DNA of 64,000 bases from Selaginella moellendorffii (GCF_000143415.4 NW_003314265.1:3814595-3878594); one strand, 5' to 3'. Counted from the stretch's first letter, positions 1 to 10,737 are shown. Notes: a model not told the origin generated them from the letters alone. Numbers and translations: made by a program.

Positions 1-1297
1 GATGGTCCTAGCGCCAGGCTCGCGGATTACTTTGACACCATCGCTGGAGCCAGCACTGGAGGGATCATCGCTGCAATGCTGGGGACTCCCGGCAAAGACA
101 ATCGGCCAAGGTTCACGGCGAAAGAGGTCACTGGGTTTTACTTTGCGAATGCGCAGAAGATATTCCCGCAGTACTTGTACGTTCTCCTTGTTATTTTGAT
201 AGAAAATATTTCGAGCTGACTCTCACTTTGACAGTCTCAAAAGCGCTGCTGGATTCTTCGGGCCAAAGTACTCCGAGAAGCCTCTGGAGAGTCTCCTACG
301 CGAGTATATTGGCGACTTGAAGATGGGAAACACACTCGCTCCTCTTGTCATTCCAACCTTCGACACTAAACTCCAGCAGCCTGTGTTATTCGCAACTTCA
401 GAGGTTTTTGTCCTTGCAATTTGTGTCTTCTGATAAAAGACGTTCAAGACTTTCAGGCCAAAACAAACGAAACCAAGAATGCGTTTCTACGAGATGTTGT
501 CCGGGGCACCACTGCGGCTCCAACTTATTTGCCTCCAAAATATTTCAAGATGCCTACAGGACAGGAATTCAACTTGGTTGATGGCGGCCTCGCCGCAAAC
601 AATCCAGTAATTTTTCACAGTTTTTTTTCCGTTTGCTCAACTATTTTCTATCTATGTACAGACTTTTATAGCGATTGTTCAAGCTCTCAAGGATTCACAA
701 GCTCAGGATCCAGGATTAGTAGGCACTAAACTGCTCGAGGTAAATAGATTAAACTAATGGAGCTTCTCGTTGTTTATTGTAAACTCTTATCAGAAATTCG
801 AGGACTTGCTGGTGATTTCTCTGGGTTGTGGCAATCAAACCGTGAGCTACACGGCCAAGGAGATAGCAACATGGGGGCCTCTTGGCTGGGTGGTTCATCA
901 GAACGGGGCTCCAATCATCAACATTTTCTCTAACGCAAGCTCCGACATGGTCGACCACACCATCTCGTCGCTCTTCCGGCTTGGTGTGTGCGAGCAGAAC
1001 TTCCTTCGGATTCAGGTGATAGAAAAGTCGAGTTTGAAAAGGTTGTGAATCTGGCTTTTCTCTTTTTGACAGACTTCTGAGCTCGAGGGCAGCATTAGCG
1101 AAGTTGACAACTCGAGCTTGGAGAATTTGAAGAAACTGGTCACGGTTGGGAAAGGTTTGTTGAAACAGCGAGTGCAAATGGTGAATTTGGAAACTGGTGC
1201 CTATGAAATTATTGCCAATAGGACTGAAACTAACCAAGAAGCCATTAAGAGGATGGCTACCTGGTTATCACAAAATAGAAAGGACAAAATTCCATAA
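1..1297 (+). CDS. patatin-like phospholipase (5'-truncated)
   Basis: Lipid acyl hydrolase of the plant patatin (pPLA-II type) family, which deacylates phospho- and galactolipids. Exons read 1-170, 235-403, 457-606, 662-739, 794-1015 and 1073-1297; all junctions keep frame and use GT-AG. The nucleophile elbow GASTGG is in the first visible exon and the catalytic Asp motif DGGLAANNP is at about 580-606, so both members of the Ser-Asp dyad are present. The 5' end, with the oxyanion-hole glycine loop, lies outside the window. The first donor (after 170) is inferred from phase, because the next exon only reads through if one base completes a codon. The protein ends at TAA 1295-1297. The family call is firm; the subclass is not. 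Confidence 0.93.
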
Positions 1298-1439
1298 CAT
1301 TTTCGAACTATTTTTAACAAGACTTTTAATAATTACTAAGAATCTTGTTTGATTCCGCAAGAAAAACAGTTGATAAGTAGAAACTCTGCACTGTTTGAAT
1401 ACTAACGAACTTACGTAGATGTTTTTCTTTTTGGGTTTA

Positions 1440-1627
1440 AATTTGGGGGGTTGGGCTTAAGGCGGTAGTGTAAGGCCAAAGCAACACGTCGGGTAGCAAG
1501 CTACCGGTGACCATCCTCCCACAAAAAATTAGGTTAATAGCGTTGGGACACGTGGCCGCATATCAGCTATTAAACTGATAAGAACAGATACTACACTTGA
1601 TCTTAACCAAAAGGCCGAGAAAGGTAT
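1440..1627 (-). ncRNA. U2: U2 spliceosomal snRNA
   Basis: The reverse complement begins ATACCTTTCTCGGCC at 1627 and continues with the branch-point recognition element GTAGTA, a TATCAG/CTGATA stem IIa and an Sm site (AATTTTTTG, about 1521-1531). It ends with a GGTAGC/GCTACC terminal hairpin. This is the U2 snRNA of the major spliceosome, which pairs with intron branch sites. The 5' end is exact. The 3' end is approximate, set by the usual plant length of about 190-196 nt. Compared with the U2 consensus I remember, position 22 is U instead of C, which would turn a stem I G-C pair into G-U. A plant snRNA promoter lies directly upstream, which supports a functional gene over a pseudogene. Confidence 0.93.
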
Positions 1628-1650
1628 GAGTTTTAATTGCCCCCACCCCT

Positions 1651-1700
1651 CTTTATATACTCTAGCCCGGGCACGACTCTGCGCCTTCGCATGTGGGATA
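1651..1700 (-). promoter_or_regulatory. snRNA promoter: USE and TATA box
   Basis: On the minus strand a TATA box (GTATATAAAG, 1651-1660) lies about 24-33 bp upstream of the U2 start. A close match to the plant upstream sequence element RTCCCACATCG (ATCCCACATGCG, about 1688-1699) lies about 61-73 bp upstream. The spacing of roughly 30 bp between the two is that of RNA polymerase II-type plant snRNA genes. Confidence 0.8.
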
Positions 1701-1803
1701 GGCGTGCGCTTACGTGTCTCGCCCTAACAAGGGCACAACTGTCACGTTTGGGGCAAAAGAAAAGGGTTTTTTAGGGAGGTTTTAGGGTTTCTTCTCTGGA
1801 AGG

Positions 1804-2618
1804 ATGGGTGGAAGGGTTACGACCATGAGGCCACTGTGGTGGTTCTTTAGTGTTGTTTCATGCTTGGTCACTTTGTCCAGCCAGTTGTATTTCTACACCG
1901 CCTATTTCACGCTTGCTCCTCCAACATTGATCTGCGCTGATTGCCCTCGCCCGAGCTGTCGATCCAACCATGGGTATCGCTGGAGCTACCACTACATGGA
2001 CAACTTCGAGATTGGTGAGCAGTACTCTGCGATTAGATACTGGCGACTCGCTTGCTTCACTGATGCCCTGTACATCCTGCTTGTGCTCGGCTCTCTTACA
2101 GGAGGTAAGCGGTTTACTTTTCTTGCTTTCTTTTGCTCAACAGGAGTTTTCGCTCAGGTGCCGTTGGAGTTCTTGCCTATTTCCACTATAGGTGGTGCAT
2201 GCTGATCAGCGTTGCTGTCGGAGCAATCAGTGCCGCACTGAGTCCTCTGGCACCCACATCTTCGTGGTTCATCGCGTTGCAAGTTTTGTCAGCGATGGGG
2301 CATGCTTGTGCGGCGGTGGCATCAGTTTGCAGGCTTGTGGAAGAAGTCCCAGTGCCTAGCCAGGAGGAGGAGGTTGAAGAAGGTGGGACAAAGTCCTCAG
2401 TAGTAAGTTTCATACCAATGGTTGGAGCCCTCTTCATCTCTACCACGCTGAGCTTTGTAGTCCCAGCGTATAGTTTTTATTCAGATTGGAAGCGGGGAAA
2501 CATGGTGGTAGCCCTGGCGGATGCTGTTTTGATAGTGGTGCTCACAGTAGAAATGGTAATACTAGCGGTGATTGATCGACGCAAGAACAAGATGGTCAAA
2601 GGCGTCAATTACTGCTAA
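1804..2618 (+). CDS. multi-pass membrane protein, function unknown
   Basis: Two exons, 1804-2104 and 2158-2618, joined by a 53-nt intron (gtaagc...ctcag), give 253 residues. The protein starts with a hydrophobic segment (residues about 9-32). It then has a short Cys-rich loop (CADCPRPSC), further hydrophobic segments in both exons (about four to six in total), an acidic loop EEEVEEGG, and a basic C-terminus (RRKNKMVKG). I do not recognise the family and assign no function. The call as a gene rests on clean splicing, absence of stops and typical membrane-protein composition. The start ATG lies 20 nt after a run resembling a telobox (TTTTAGGGTTTC), as in several neighbouring genes. Confidence 0.7.
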
Positions 2619-2804
2619 CATATAAGGGGCTCTTATCCTGCATTTGGCGACATTTCAGTCACTCCACTAGAACCATACAACCATAGAACCAGGAGGAGAG
2701 AGGTAGCTCACGTCAAACACTGTAATCTCAATAAAACTTCCAGATTTAAGAGATATGCTTGGATACTTGTACAATTCACAACAGGGATCTTCCAAGGATA
2801 TGGC

Positions 2805-4484
2805 ATGAGGGCGAACGCTTTTTGCGGCCACTTGGACAAAATGGTGGATGCTATCAACGCACTTGACAAAGTCACCAGTGTCGTCTCCTGGACTGGGCTG
2901 ATTTTGAGATATGTCGCGAGTGGCCAGCAAATGCTGGCATTGAGATTGTTTGCTGCTATGCAGGCCGAAGGAGTTGCTCCAGATTCCCGGACTGTCGTTG
3001 CTGCTTTGCGGGCTTGCACTGGCTTGGCAGCGAGTCATGGCTATGGCGCTCTAGAAGCCGGGAAGAAAATCCATCACCAAGTGTCCATAGCTGGATGCGA
3101 TATGAATCCGTTTGTGGTGAGCACATTAATTGACATGTATGCCAAATGTGGGAGCCTCATTGACGCTCGAATGGTTTTCGACAAGAGGTTCGCTCGTTAC
3201 AACGTTGTGGCATGGAACGCAATGATCTTTGGCTACGTGAACAGCCACCAGGAAGGAAAAGCACTGGATCTCTTCTCAAACATGGTCAAAGAGAGAGGCT
3301 GTGAACCGACAAGTCGGACTTTGGTTGCGGTGCTCAAGGCTTGCTCGGGCCTAGCGGAGAAGGAGCTTGCCAAGAGAGTGTACGAGGATGGAGATTTGAG
3401 GCTTGTTAAGCTCCACTCGCTAGAGACGGGCATGGCGGTTCACTCATACGCTCGGAGTGCTGGATTGGACACTGATATCTTTGTTGCCAACTCCTTGGTC
3501 GACATGTATGCCAAGTCTGGCAGCCTGGTAAGCTCGGCTGGAGTTTTTGATGGCATGATCAGTCGCGACGTGATTTCCTGGACTTCAATGGTGCTTGGCT
3601 ATGCCGACTGTGGTGGCGAGGAGATGGCATTGGAGGCACTGGCACAGATGCATCTCGAGGGCTGCAAGCCGAATTCTCTAACTTTCGCGGCCGCGTTCAA
3701 GGCATGCAGCAAGCTTGCAGCCAGGGAAACGTGGACGGAAATTCAAGGCCGGCGTGTGAAACTCGTTGCTCTCGAGAGAGGCATGGCTTTGCATTCTCAA
3801 TCTCTCAAGCAAGCCAAAGCCTGTGATGAGTTTCTGCTGAGCAGTTTGGTGGATCTGTATGGAAGGTGTGGGAGCCTTGCTGATGCTCGCCATGTCTTCG
3901 GCCAGACGCGGAGTCATCCTGTTCCTCTCACGTCCCTGATGCTGGGCTACACCGAGAGTGGCGAGGCAAGAACCGCCTTGGAGCTGTTCGAACAGGAAAG
4001 GAAAGCTGTAGATGCTCGGGCATTTGTGGCCGCGTCGAGAGCTTGCAAAGCTCTAGCAGAGGAAGAAGAGGCCAGGGCCCTGGATGGCAAGAGTGTCAAG
4101 GTTGGAGCTCTAGAGACATGCATGGCGATTCATTCAGCGGCTGCAAGGTATGGAGTTGACTCGAGCACATACCTGACGAGCTGCCTGATCGAAGTATATG
4201 CCGGCTGCGGGAGCTTGTTGGATGCTGTAACCATTTTCAACCAGAGGAAGTTCCAAGACGTTTTCTCGTGGACAGCTTTGATACTTGCGTATGTTGGAAA
4301 CGGGCAAGGAGGGCCTGCCTTGCAAGCCTTCAAAGTCATGCAAAGGTCGCCTTGTTTCTCATTCGCGAATGCTCGCTGTTGTGCTGTTGGTCTTGCGGCC
4401 TGTGCTGCATCTGGGGATTCAGAGGCTGCCAGGAAACATTGGCACGAGATTTACAGGCGTGGTATTGAAAGACTCATAGATTAG
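2805..4484 (+). CDS. PLS-class pentatricopeptide repeat protein
   Basis: Single-exon ORF of 559 residues with repeated PPR helices, for example VSTLIDMYAKCGSLIDARMVF and later copies at about one per 100 residues. These proteins bind organellar RNA one nucleotide per repeat. The alternation of ACSGLA, LE-GMAIHS and DMYAKCGS blocks is the PLS layout. No E or DYW tail follows; the protein ends after a last repeat at ...RGIERLID. At least three L-type repeats carry an extra charged insert of about 15-20 residues, such as RRVKLVALERGMALHS. The frame stays open for a short distance upstream of the first Met with no alternative ATG, so the N-terminus and any transit peptide may lie in an unrecognised upstream exon. 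Confidence 0.88.
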   Translation: MRANAFCGHLDKMVDAINALDKVTSVVSWTGLILRYVASGQQMLALRLFAAMQAEGVAPDSRTVVAALRACTGLAASHGYGALEAGKKIHHQVSIAGCDMNPFVVSTLIDMYAKCGSLIDARMVFDKRFARYNVVAWNAMIFGYVNSHQEGKALDLFSNMVKERGCEPTSRTLVAVLKACSGLAEKELAKRVYEDGDLRLVKLHSLETGMAVHSYARSAGLDTDIFVANSLVDMYAKSGSLVSSAGVFDGMISRDVISWTSMVLGYADCGGEEMALEALAQMHLEGCKPNSLTFAAAFKACSKLAARETWTEIQGRRVKLVALERGMALHSQSLKQAKACDEFLLSSLVDLYGRCGSLADARHVFGQTRSHPVPLTSLMLGYTESGEARTALELFEQERKAVDARAFVAASRACKALAEEEEARALDGKSVKVGALETCMAIHSAAARYGVDSSTYLTSCLIEVYAGCGSLLDAVTIFNQRKFQDVFSWTALILAYVGNGQGGPALQAFKVMQRSPCFSFANARCCAVGLAACAASGDSEAARKHWHEIYRRGIERLID

Positions 4485-5303
4485 ATTGCATTGATTTATT
4501 TCAGCTGCTTATTTCGATCTATAAATATATTATTTCACCGTAGAAATGACAACTATATGTTGGGAATGCTCATGTATTTATACTGGATAAAAATTACAAT
4601 ACAATATAATATAGATATATTTATCAATACAAGGAGAGATCTTTGGAGAAATTATTATGTACTATATATATATAAAACTAAAACTCTATAGACATGTAAT
4701 TTAACACTATATGATTTACCACAATGTCTATAACTAAATGTTGTGTTATTTCCATGAGGGTTGGTATATCCTCCTCCACTTGAATGAGCTTCAAGACTGT
4801 TCTGAAAGTTACAATCCCAATCCCAATTGTTATTGCGATATATAAAAATTTACAAACACCACTAAACGTATCTGGACTCTATGAGCTTAAGTCTTTCCTG
4901 GTTCTTGAAAATGATTAAAAAAATTTGATAATTACAATTATAACTACTGTGCAATGTCATCATTGAGCATTTCCATTTATAAATTATAAACTCTTTCTCT
5001 CACTCTCTGTTTTTTTTATTAGAATATATTCTATCCAAATATATGGTAAGTATATCCTACCTATTCTTAATTGGGCATAGAATATGCTCTGATTAGATCC
5101 TCTTCGAAATTCATTAACTTGCATTAATGCACACCCAGGCTGCGTGGGTCCTCCAAAGTTGCTATAAACGAGAGGCCCTCCCTGGAAGAATATCTAGCGA
5201 GTTGTGGAAGAGAAGGTATGTCGTTCTTGTCACCGCCGCAAGCTTCCACTTTTGTGCTGGACGAACTTGTGATCCGCTCGCTCTTGCACCAGATCTCGAA
5301 GAA
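4485..5303. other. AT-rich intergenic region
   Basis: About 0.8 kb, strongly AT-rich, with a short TA run near 4664-4674. No coding pattern or RNA gene was recognised. The last ~180 bp are an in-frame upstream extension of the GST reading frame and probably its 5' UTR. Confidence 0.5.
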
Positions 5304-6071
5304 ATGGCGATCAAGATCTATGGCATTCCCATGTCAACTTGCACTGGCCGGGTCCTCTACACCCTCAAGGAGAAGAGCCTCGATTACGAGCTGGTTCCCG
5401 TCAATCTGGCCACCGGAGAGCACAAGCACCCTCAGTTCCTCGCCAAACAGGTACATATCTTTCCCAAAATCTCGGAAAACTAATCCTTTCCTCACATTCC
5501 CTGTGCGTAGCCCTTCGGACAGATCCCTGTGCTCGAGAACGAAGGCCTGACCCTCTTCGGTGAGTAACTCGGAAGACATTTCAATCCCTGACGGCCAAAG
5601 TTCTTCCCCCAAAATGCAGAATCCCGAGCGATCTCCCGTTACATCTGTGACTTGTCTCCCAAAGGAGAGCCGCTCTACGGGAAAACCCCCGAGGACCGAG
5701 CACTGGTCGAGCAGTGGCTGGAAGTGGAGTCCCAGAACTTCAACCCCCCAATCTCCACCATCGTCTTCCAGCTGGTCTTCTCCAAGTTCCGCGGCCTCAC
5801 CCCGGACCAGGAGGTGGTGGAGAGCAACCTCAAGAAGCTCGACTCGGTGCTGGCCATCTACGAGAGCCATCTCGCCTCCCAGGACTACCTTGCCGGCAGC
5901 TTCTTCTCACTGGCCGACCTCTCGCACGTCCCGTATCTCCACTATCTCATCAACGTGGCCAAGAAGGGTGACGTCGTCACCTCCAAGAAGAACGTCAGCG
6001 CGTGGTGGGAGAAGATCTCGTCGCGACCGGCATGGCAGGAGGTTGTCGCTGCTGCCGCTGCTGCTCCGTGA
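5304..6071 (+). CDS. GSTF: phi-class glutathione S-transferase
   Basis: Conjugates glutathione to electrophiles in the cytosol. Exons 5304-5450, 5511-5559 and 5620-6071 give 215 residues, the normal size. The N-terminal thioredoxin-like domain has the phi-class catalytic Ser in MSTCTGRVL, the cis-Pro stretch FGQIPVLE and the glutathione-contacting ESRAISRYI. The helical C-terminal domain contains LAGSFFSLADLSHVPYL, matching the family AGDxFxLADLSHLP signature. An upstream in-frame ATG at 5127 would add 59 unrelated residues; the ATG at 5304 places the beta-strand IKIYGIP correctly, so I chose it. The two introns (60 nt each) lie in the N-terminal domain. The protein ends in an Ala-rich tail. 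Confidence 0.95.
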
Positions 6072-6258
6072 TCGTCACGGTTGAAGATCTCCAATAATAA
6101 GTGGAGCCGACGACTCCGCGTCTCAATAAGTTTTTGCCGCTGCTAGTGCGATTCGTTTCCAAGTTAAGACCAAGCTTTGAGTCTCTGTTTCCAATCTTGT
6201 CTAGTTTCTCGCTGTCAGATCGTCTTGTCTCGGTTGTCTCGGTATGAGATCGTCTTGT

Positions 6259-7268
6259 CTAGTTGTCTCGGCTCGGTTTGAGAGCCAGGGAAAATGTCAC
6301 TTCTTTCGAGAGTATTCTCATAACAGTTCCGCTCGGGTGGACTTCTTGATGCGTGGGAAGGGCCGCGATTCGCTCCAACGCGGAGAAGCCCGAGGCACTA
6401 GCTACCTGCGGGATACGGTAGGCATCACAATAGTCGCCATTCGAAGTCAAGAATTACCTTTCCCCATACGGAAAAGCTGCCATCCCACTCCGGGTGGTCT
6501 TCGAGACTGAAGAAAAACTCGCTTGTGCGCTGAAAATCGAAGCTGGTTAGTAAGGAGACGGAAGTAAAAAGAAAGCCTACCGTGATCAACGACAATGTTC
6601 CTTTGGTGTGCTTCCATCTGGACTCAACAGGCAGGTCGACGTCCTGCTGCTTTCCGCACGAGAATAAACCACCTTGTACAAGCGCATACCTGTTACATGT
6701 TTTCGTTTTCGCATCAACAGACCAAAGCAGTGAACTACAAAACAATACCCTTTCCGAGGAACTATGCTACCTTGATCATATGTATCACCAGGTGGTTCAG
6801 CTCGATAAAAACTACAACCATTGTATGTGCCTTTGGCAACCAGATCCTGCGGCAAAACTCCAAAACTTAGAAGTGCACTCGGGATATAATCTCCTCTACT
6901 TGCCTTGATGAAAGATACTGTCTCAGGAGCAGCTGTGGTTGCAAGCTCGACCTCGATCTCCTGTTTCTTAAACCAGTTTAATTTTTAAGAGAGCGCAAAA
7001 TCATACAGACCCCAAATTCGGTGGAGAAAAGCAAGCACTCTGGCCGCTCAAAGAGAGAAACTGTAACAACAATCAAGAGGGTCAGGCCAGATCTTGACAA
7101 CCCATCGCTGGACAAACCGTTTTCTCGAAAATTCTGGTTGCTGGCACCAGTACCAGCAGTAGCTAAAGAAACCTCTGAGTAGCCCACGAACGCTTCATTC
7201 CTGGAAACGCATGCTACGACCACGAACCAGACACACAGTAGCAAAAGTCCAGCTCTGGAAGAACTCAT
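6259..7268 (-). CDS. divergent secretory cyclophilin-like PPIase
   Basis: Probable peptidyl-prolyl isomerase domain behind a signal peptide or anchor (MSSSRAGLLLLCVWFVVVAC), so secretory pathway. Exons on the minus strand: 7268-7011, 6960-6904, 6846-6771, 6672-6581, 6529-6458 and 6405-6259; 233 residues. Cyclophilin landmarks in order: EIEVELATTAAPETV, GTYNGCSFYRAEP (keeps the Arg of the FHR motif), QGGLF, GTLSL, SEFFFSLEDHPEWDG, VWGKV and ALERIAALP. The intron 6903-6847 has a GC donor (AAG|GCAAGT). Removing it gives the normal spacing between strand and loop, but it is also 57 nt with no stop. The acceptor at 6673 was chosen by frame. A 5' UTR intron (7338-7282) fits the start choice. Catalytic competence is uncertain. 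Confidence 0.78.
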
Positions 7269-7542
7269 CCTCTCAAGAACCCTACAAAAGCAGTGAAAAA
7301 AGTGAGAAGATAACCAAGTCCAAAGCACAGGAACTCACCAAGCTTGCTTGGAGGGGAGCTTCAAAGACCTGTAAGCCGTGAGCACAAAGAGAGAAGGAAA
7401 AGGAGAAGGAAGCAAACGAGGAAGAACACAAAGTTAAGCTCGCTCTTATTTAAAAGCGAAGGAGGCAGCCAGTAGCGATTTACAGTGATAGTAGCGATCA
7501 TTCTCCTCGCGTGCTTTCTAGATCGCTTGCTTGCCGTGCCTT

Positions 7543-8065
7543 CTAGTCACCACTGGCGCAACCCTTGCAGCCACACTGGATGCATTCCAGGACTTTCACT
7601 TCCCTGCTCTCGCGAGGCACCCGGCACAGGCAGTTGGTCCCGAAGTTGTGATCCCTGGGCTGGATGCATCTCAGGCAGCACAGCCGCTCGTAGCCGGGCT
7701 TCTTCCACTTGGCGATGAGGTTCTTGTCCACGTAGTTCTGATCGACGCAGAAGTCGTAGAGCTCCTTGGAAATCTCCTTCTTCTTGTAGTAGAGATCGTA
7801 TATGTAGCGGCTCTTCTGGTGCGCGATCTTGAAAATCGGCCACGACGCCTCGCAAATCCTCTTGCCGTCGTCGGATTCATTCACAGCTGCGCAAGAGAGA
7901 GCACAACAAGGGATAATATTTTCATCATCCTCGCGGGGAGCCGAAATCTCAGCGGCGCTTAGCTTGCTTACCTTCGCGCATCTTGCCGTCGAAGGAGTTG
8001 AGCGTCTCCTCGATCACCGCCCATCCCTCCGGGTACTCGACCTTGCTCGTCCGGACCCTCGGCAT
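7543..8065 (-). CDS. BUD31: BUD31/G10 spliceosomal protein
   Basis: Small spliceosome component of the BUD31/G10 family, which sits near the catalytic core of the activated spliceosome. Exons 8065-7972 and 7886-7543 give 145 residues, the family length. It starts [15 protein letters not shown], then has the near-invariant [19 protein letters not shown] and [14 protein letters not shown]. The zinc-binding C-terminus has the cysteine pattern LCCLRCIQ...CLCRVP...[13 protein letters not shown]. The start ATG is fixed by the conserved N-terminus. Upstream on the minus strand are a TATA-like ACTATAAAG (about 8104-8112) and a telobox-like TTAGGGTT about 10 bp before the ATG. Confidence 0.97.
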
Positions 8066-8318
8066 CGCGCAAGAAGAACCCTAAATGCCGGCTCTTAGGG
8101 CTTTCTTTATAGTTTAAAATGCTCACAGTTGAACGTTGACAGTTGACTGTATGACCATATTTACAGCTAAAGAGAATGTTGAACGTTCAACTGGCTTCAA
8201 ACAGACGATGGGCTTCAAGGTCCACAGGCACAATCTAGCGGCATGGCAATGTCTACTTGTTAGAATCATGGACACAGTAGATGCCACGGCGAATAAAGGA
8301 TTAATCTTGGCCTGAGCT

Positions 8319-9053
8319 TCAGCTTGAGCCAAGCTTGTCTATCAAGTCATCCCTGGCTACAAGCTCGTCCAAAACCATGGCAGCATCACCACGAGTGTAG
8401 TCGGGGCTGCTTCGAGCAAGACGAGCGAGGAGACCAGACACGGCGTCCTGTCTCATTCGCGACGCCACTTTCCCCCATTCCATCCCCAGTCCCAACTCCG
8501 CTGCTGTGATTAGCATCGAGGGAGAGCAGCTTGTGTGTGCTTGAACAGCTCGTCCCAGATCTTGTTGTTGAATGCCGCTCGTTGTGCGTTGGTCAGGCAA
8601 CAATTCCGGAAGAACGCCTCTGCGTCAGACTTGCTGAAGTTTCCAAGCCCGAACCATTGATAGAGTCCCTGAAAGTGTGGTCGACCGAATATGCCAAAAC
8701 CACAAGCGCCGCCTGCTTCTGTTTCGTCAGGCACGCCAAAAAACTCTAGTGCTCGTTCCGATACTTGTTCTGCCAATCGTAACTGGGCATGTGTGAGGAT
8801 TGTCCAGGACGAAATTCTTGAAACACCGCAGCACCGGCGACAAGCTGGATGCTTTGTTCGCCTCGTCTTGCATTCTCGAGAAGAAGTTAGCCGGATCAAC
8901 AGCAGCTTTCCCTCCAGACAACAACTTCCCGATCCAATTGTTACCTCTGTGATCTGAGCCTCCATTCCCCAGCGCGGAAGCAAGCACATGTCTCAGGGAT
9001 ATCTGGACCAAGTTCTGCCTATCGTTCTCATTGATTTGAAGTCGGGCAACTTT
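8319..9053 (-). pseudogene. pseudogene of an unidentified protein (two frameshifts)
   Basis: Three minus-strand reading frames form one continuous protein-like sequence if two single-base shifts are allowed. The first segment (about 9053-8793) includes ISLRHVLASALGNGG. The second (about 8800-8545) includes LAEQVSERALEFFGVPDE. The third (about 8545-8319) includes SRMRQDAVSGLLARL and ends DLIDKLGSS. The junctions show no usable intron (the gaps would be 30 nt or less), and there is a stop just upstream of the first segment. I do not recognise the family. The breaks could also be assembly errors. Confidence 0.4.
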
Positions 9054-9583
9054 TCAACGTTCGCCCTATGTGATTCTTTCACTAGCAGTGTGCTCATGCC
9101 TTGGGACCCAGCATGACGATGGCATAGCACATAATGGAATTTTGTGGACACCTCATTTGATATAATAGGAAGAATTTATTTCTAGGTTTTTCGAAAGGTT
9201 TTTATAAGAAGTGGCTTTACTTTCTGGTGGCCTACAATCTAGATTCCATGTCAATGACTGCAATATCTCAGATATAAGGTTGTCCATTTGCATTTGTGTG
9301 AAGTTTTCTATTATTTGTGCCAAGTTATTCAAGATAATGTTTTATGTTTATATTATTATTTAAATTATTTTTGGTTTGCTTGGTAGTGGATATACCTAAA
9401 ATATGCTTGAATATCCTAGAATATTTTACCATTTAACCAATTTTGCATTTTGTTTGTAATTTATAAAATTTCTAGTATATTTTTGTTTATTCTATAATCT
9501 CGATATATAAATTATAAATGAATGACCACTATAAGGAATAGTCAATTTGGAGTCTAGATATGTGCATACTCTCAAATATGAGG
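9054..9583. other. AT-rich intergenic region
   Basis: AT-rich spacer between the pseudogene and the 3' end of the SDR gene. No ORF, RNA or clear repeat recognised. Confidence 0.5.
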
Positions 9584-10737
9584 CTAGCTCCCAAAAATAC
9601 AAATAGTCTCATCCGAGTAGGTTTGCTCTTCCTCACTGCAAGGCCAGTATTTGACACCGTGCCTTTGAGTTATCCATAGGCAGCATCCAGCTTTGCTCTC
9701 GTCTTCAATGAGCTCAAGCACTCCTGAAATCTCTGTTTGTTGACAATCACATATTTAAAACTGGCTCACCATTGTTAACTTTCTCCATTGGAATGAAGCC
9801 ATCAGCAGCATCGATCATGGTAACTGGTAAAAGGTTTCCCATAGGTGTGTCTACGAACTAAAACGAGGAAGCACCTGTTACTATGTTGCAGACATAGGAT
9901 ACGCATATAGATCAGACCTCAGGGCAAACAGCATTTACTCGGATTCCTTCGCTTCGAAGATTCACCAGTGATCTTGTCAGCATGACAACACCGGCTGTGC
10001 ACAGATCATATCAGAAAATGGAATTCTATGTTTTTCACCATTCATGAATCAAACCTTTGGACGCAGCGTAAATTGGTGCACATGGTGCTGGATAGAGTCC
10101 CAAGGCAGATGCAAAGTTTATGATACATCCTGGTTTACCAAGGGATTTCATGGCCTTAATCTGCAGCAAACAAGAGAGGATCTGCTTACAAAAGTAGCAA
10201 AACAAGGCAAAATTCTTTACTTCAAGTCGAGTGCACTCTATTGTGCCATTCAGGTTGACATCGACAAGTCGACGCCAAAGCCCCTGCTCGTCGTCAATGA
10301 AATCACTCGTATGAGCTACTCCAGCACAGTTGATGCAAATGTCCAGACTTTTGAAGACGGCGATGTGCTGTTCAAATGCGGACGAGATCTCATCTGTTCT
10401 AATCACAAATAAAATGAGCTGGAAGACAAGTTGCTTTGGATTGGGGCTATGCTTTACCTGGTTTTGCTACATCACACCGAATACATATCGTAGAAGGTTT
10501 GTCTTCAACCTGCAGCTTCTCATACTCCTGCTTGACCATCTCAAGCGTCTCCAGGGCATTTTTCTCAACAATATCGAGCACAGATATGCTTGTACCTTTC
10601 TTAGCAAGAGCCACAGCCAAGGCCCTGCCTGGAGAAAAGAACAAGAGAAACAGATCAAATCAAAACCAACACTTAGCTATACCAATTCCAGAACCGGCTC
10701 CAGTGATGAGCACAGATATTCTTTGCTCAAGCTCCAT
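9584..10737 (-). CDS. short-chain dehydrogenase/reductase (15-PGDH-like)
   Basis: NAD(P)-dependent oxidoreductase of the classical SDR type. Seven exons: 10737-10683, 10628-10458, 10393-10221, 10160-10055, 9994-9918, 9857-9770 and 9732-9584; 272 residues. The cofactor motif TGAGSGIG is split by intron 1. Next come DICINCAG (the NNAG position), a Ser in IINFASALGLYP and the catalytic YAASK, then the conserved RSEGIRVNAVCPE. The acidic D in VLDIVE after strand 2 suggests NAD rather than NADP (inference). The C-terminal ~40 residues, with KYWPCSEEEQTYSDE, are poorly conserved. The overall pattern resembles plant homologues of 15-hydroxyprostaglandin dehydrogenase; the substrate cannot be inferred. 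Confidence 0.93.

Noticed and set aside
1601-1640. U2 match as a processed pseudogene fragment
   Set aside because: The full-length RNA with Sm site and terminal stem-loop, and the snRNA promoter at correct spacing, argue for a genuine gene.
5127-5303. Longer GST start at 5127
   Set aside because: Would add 59 residues unrelated to any GST; the family start fits 5304.
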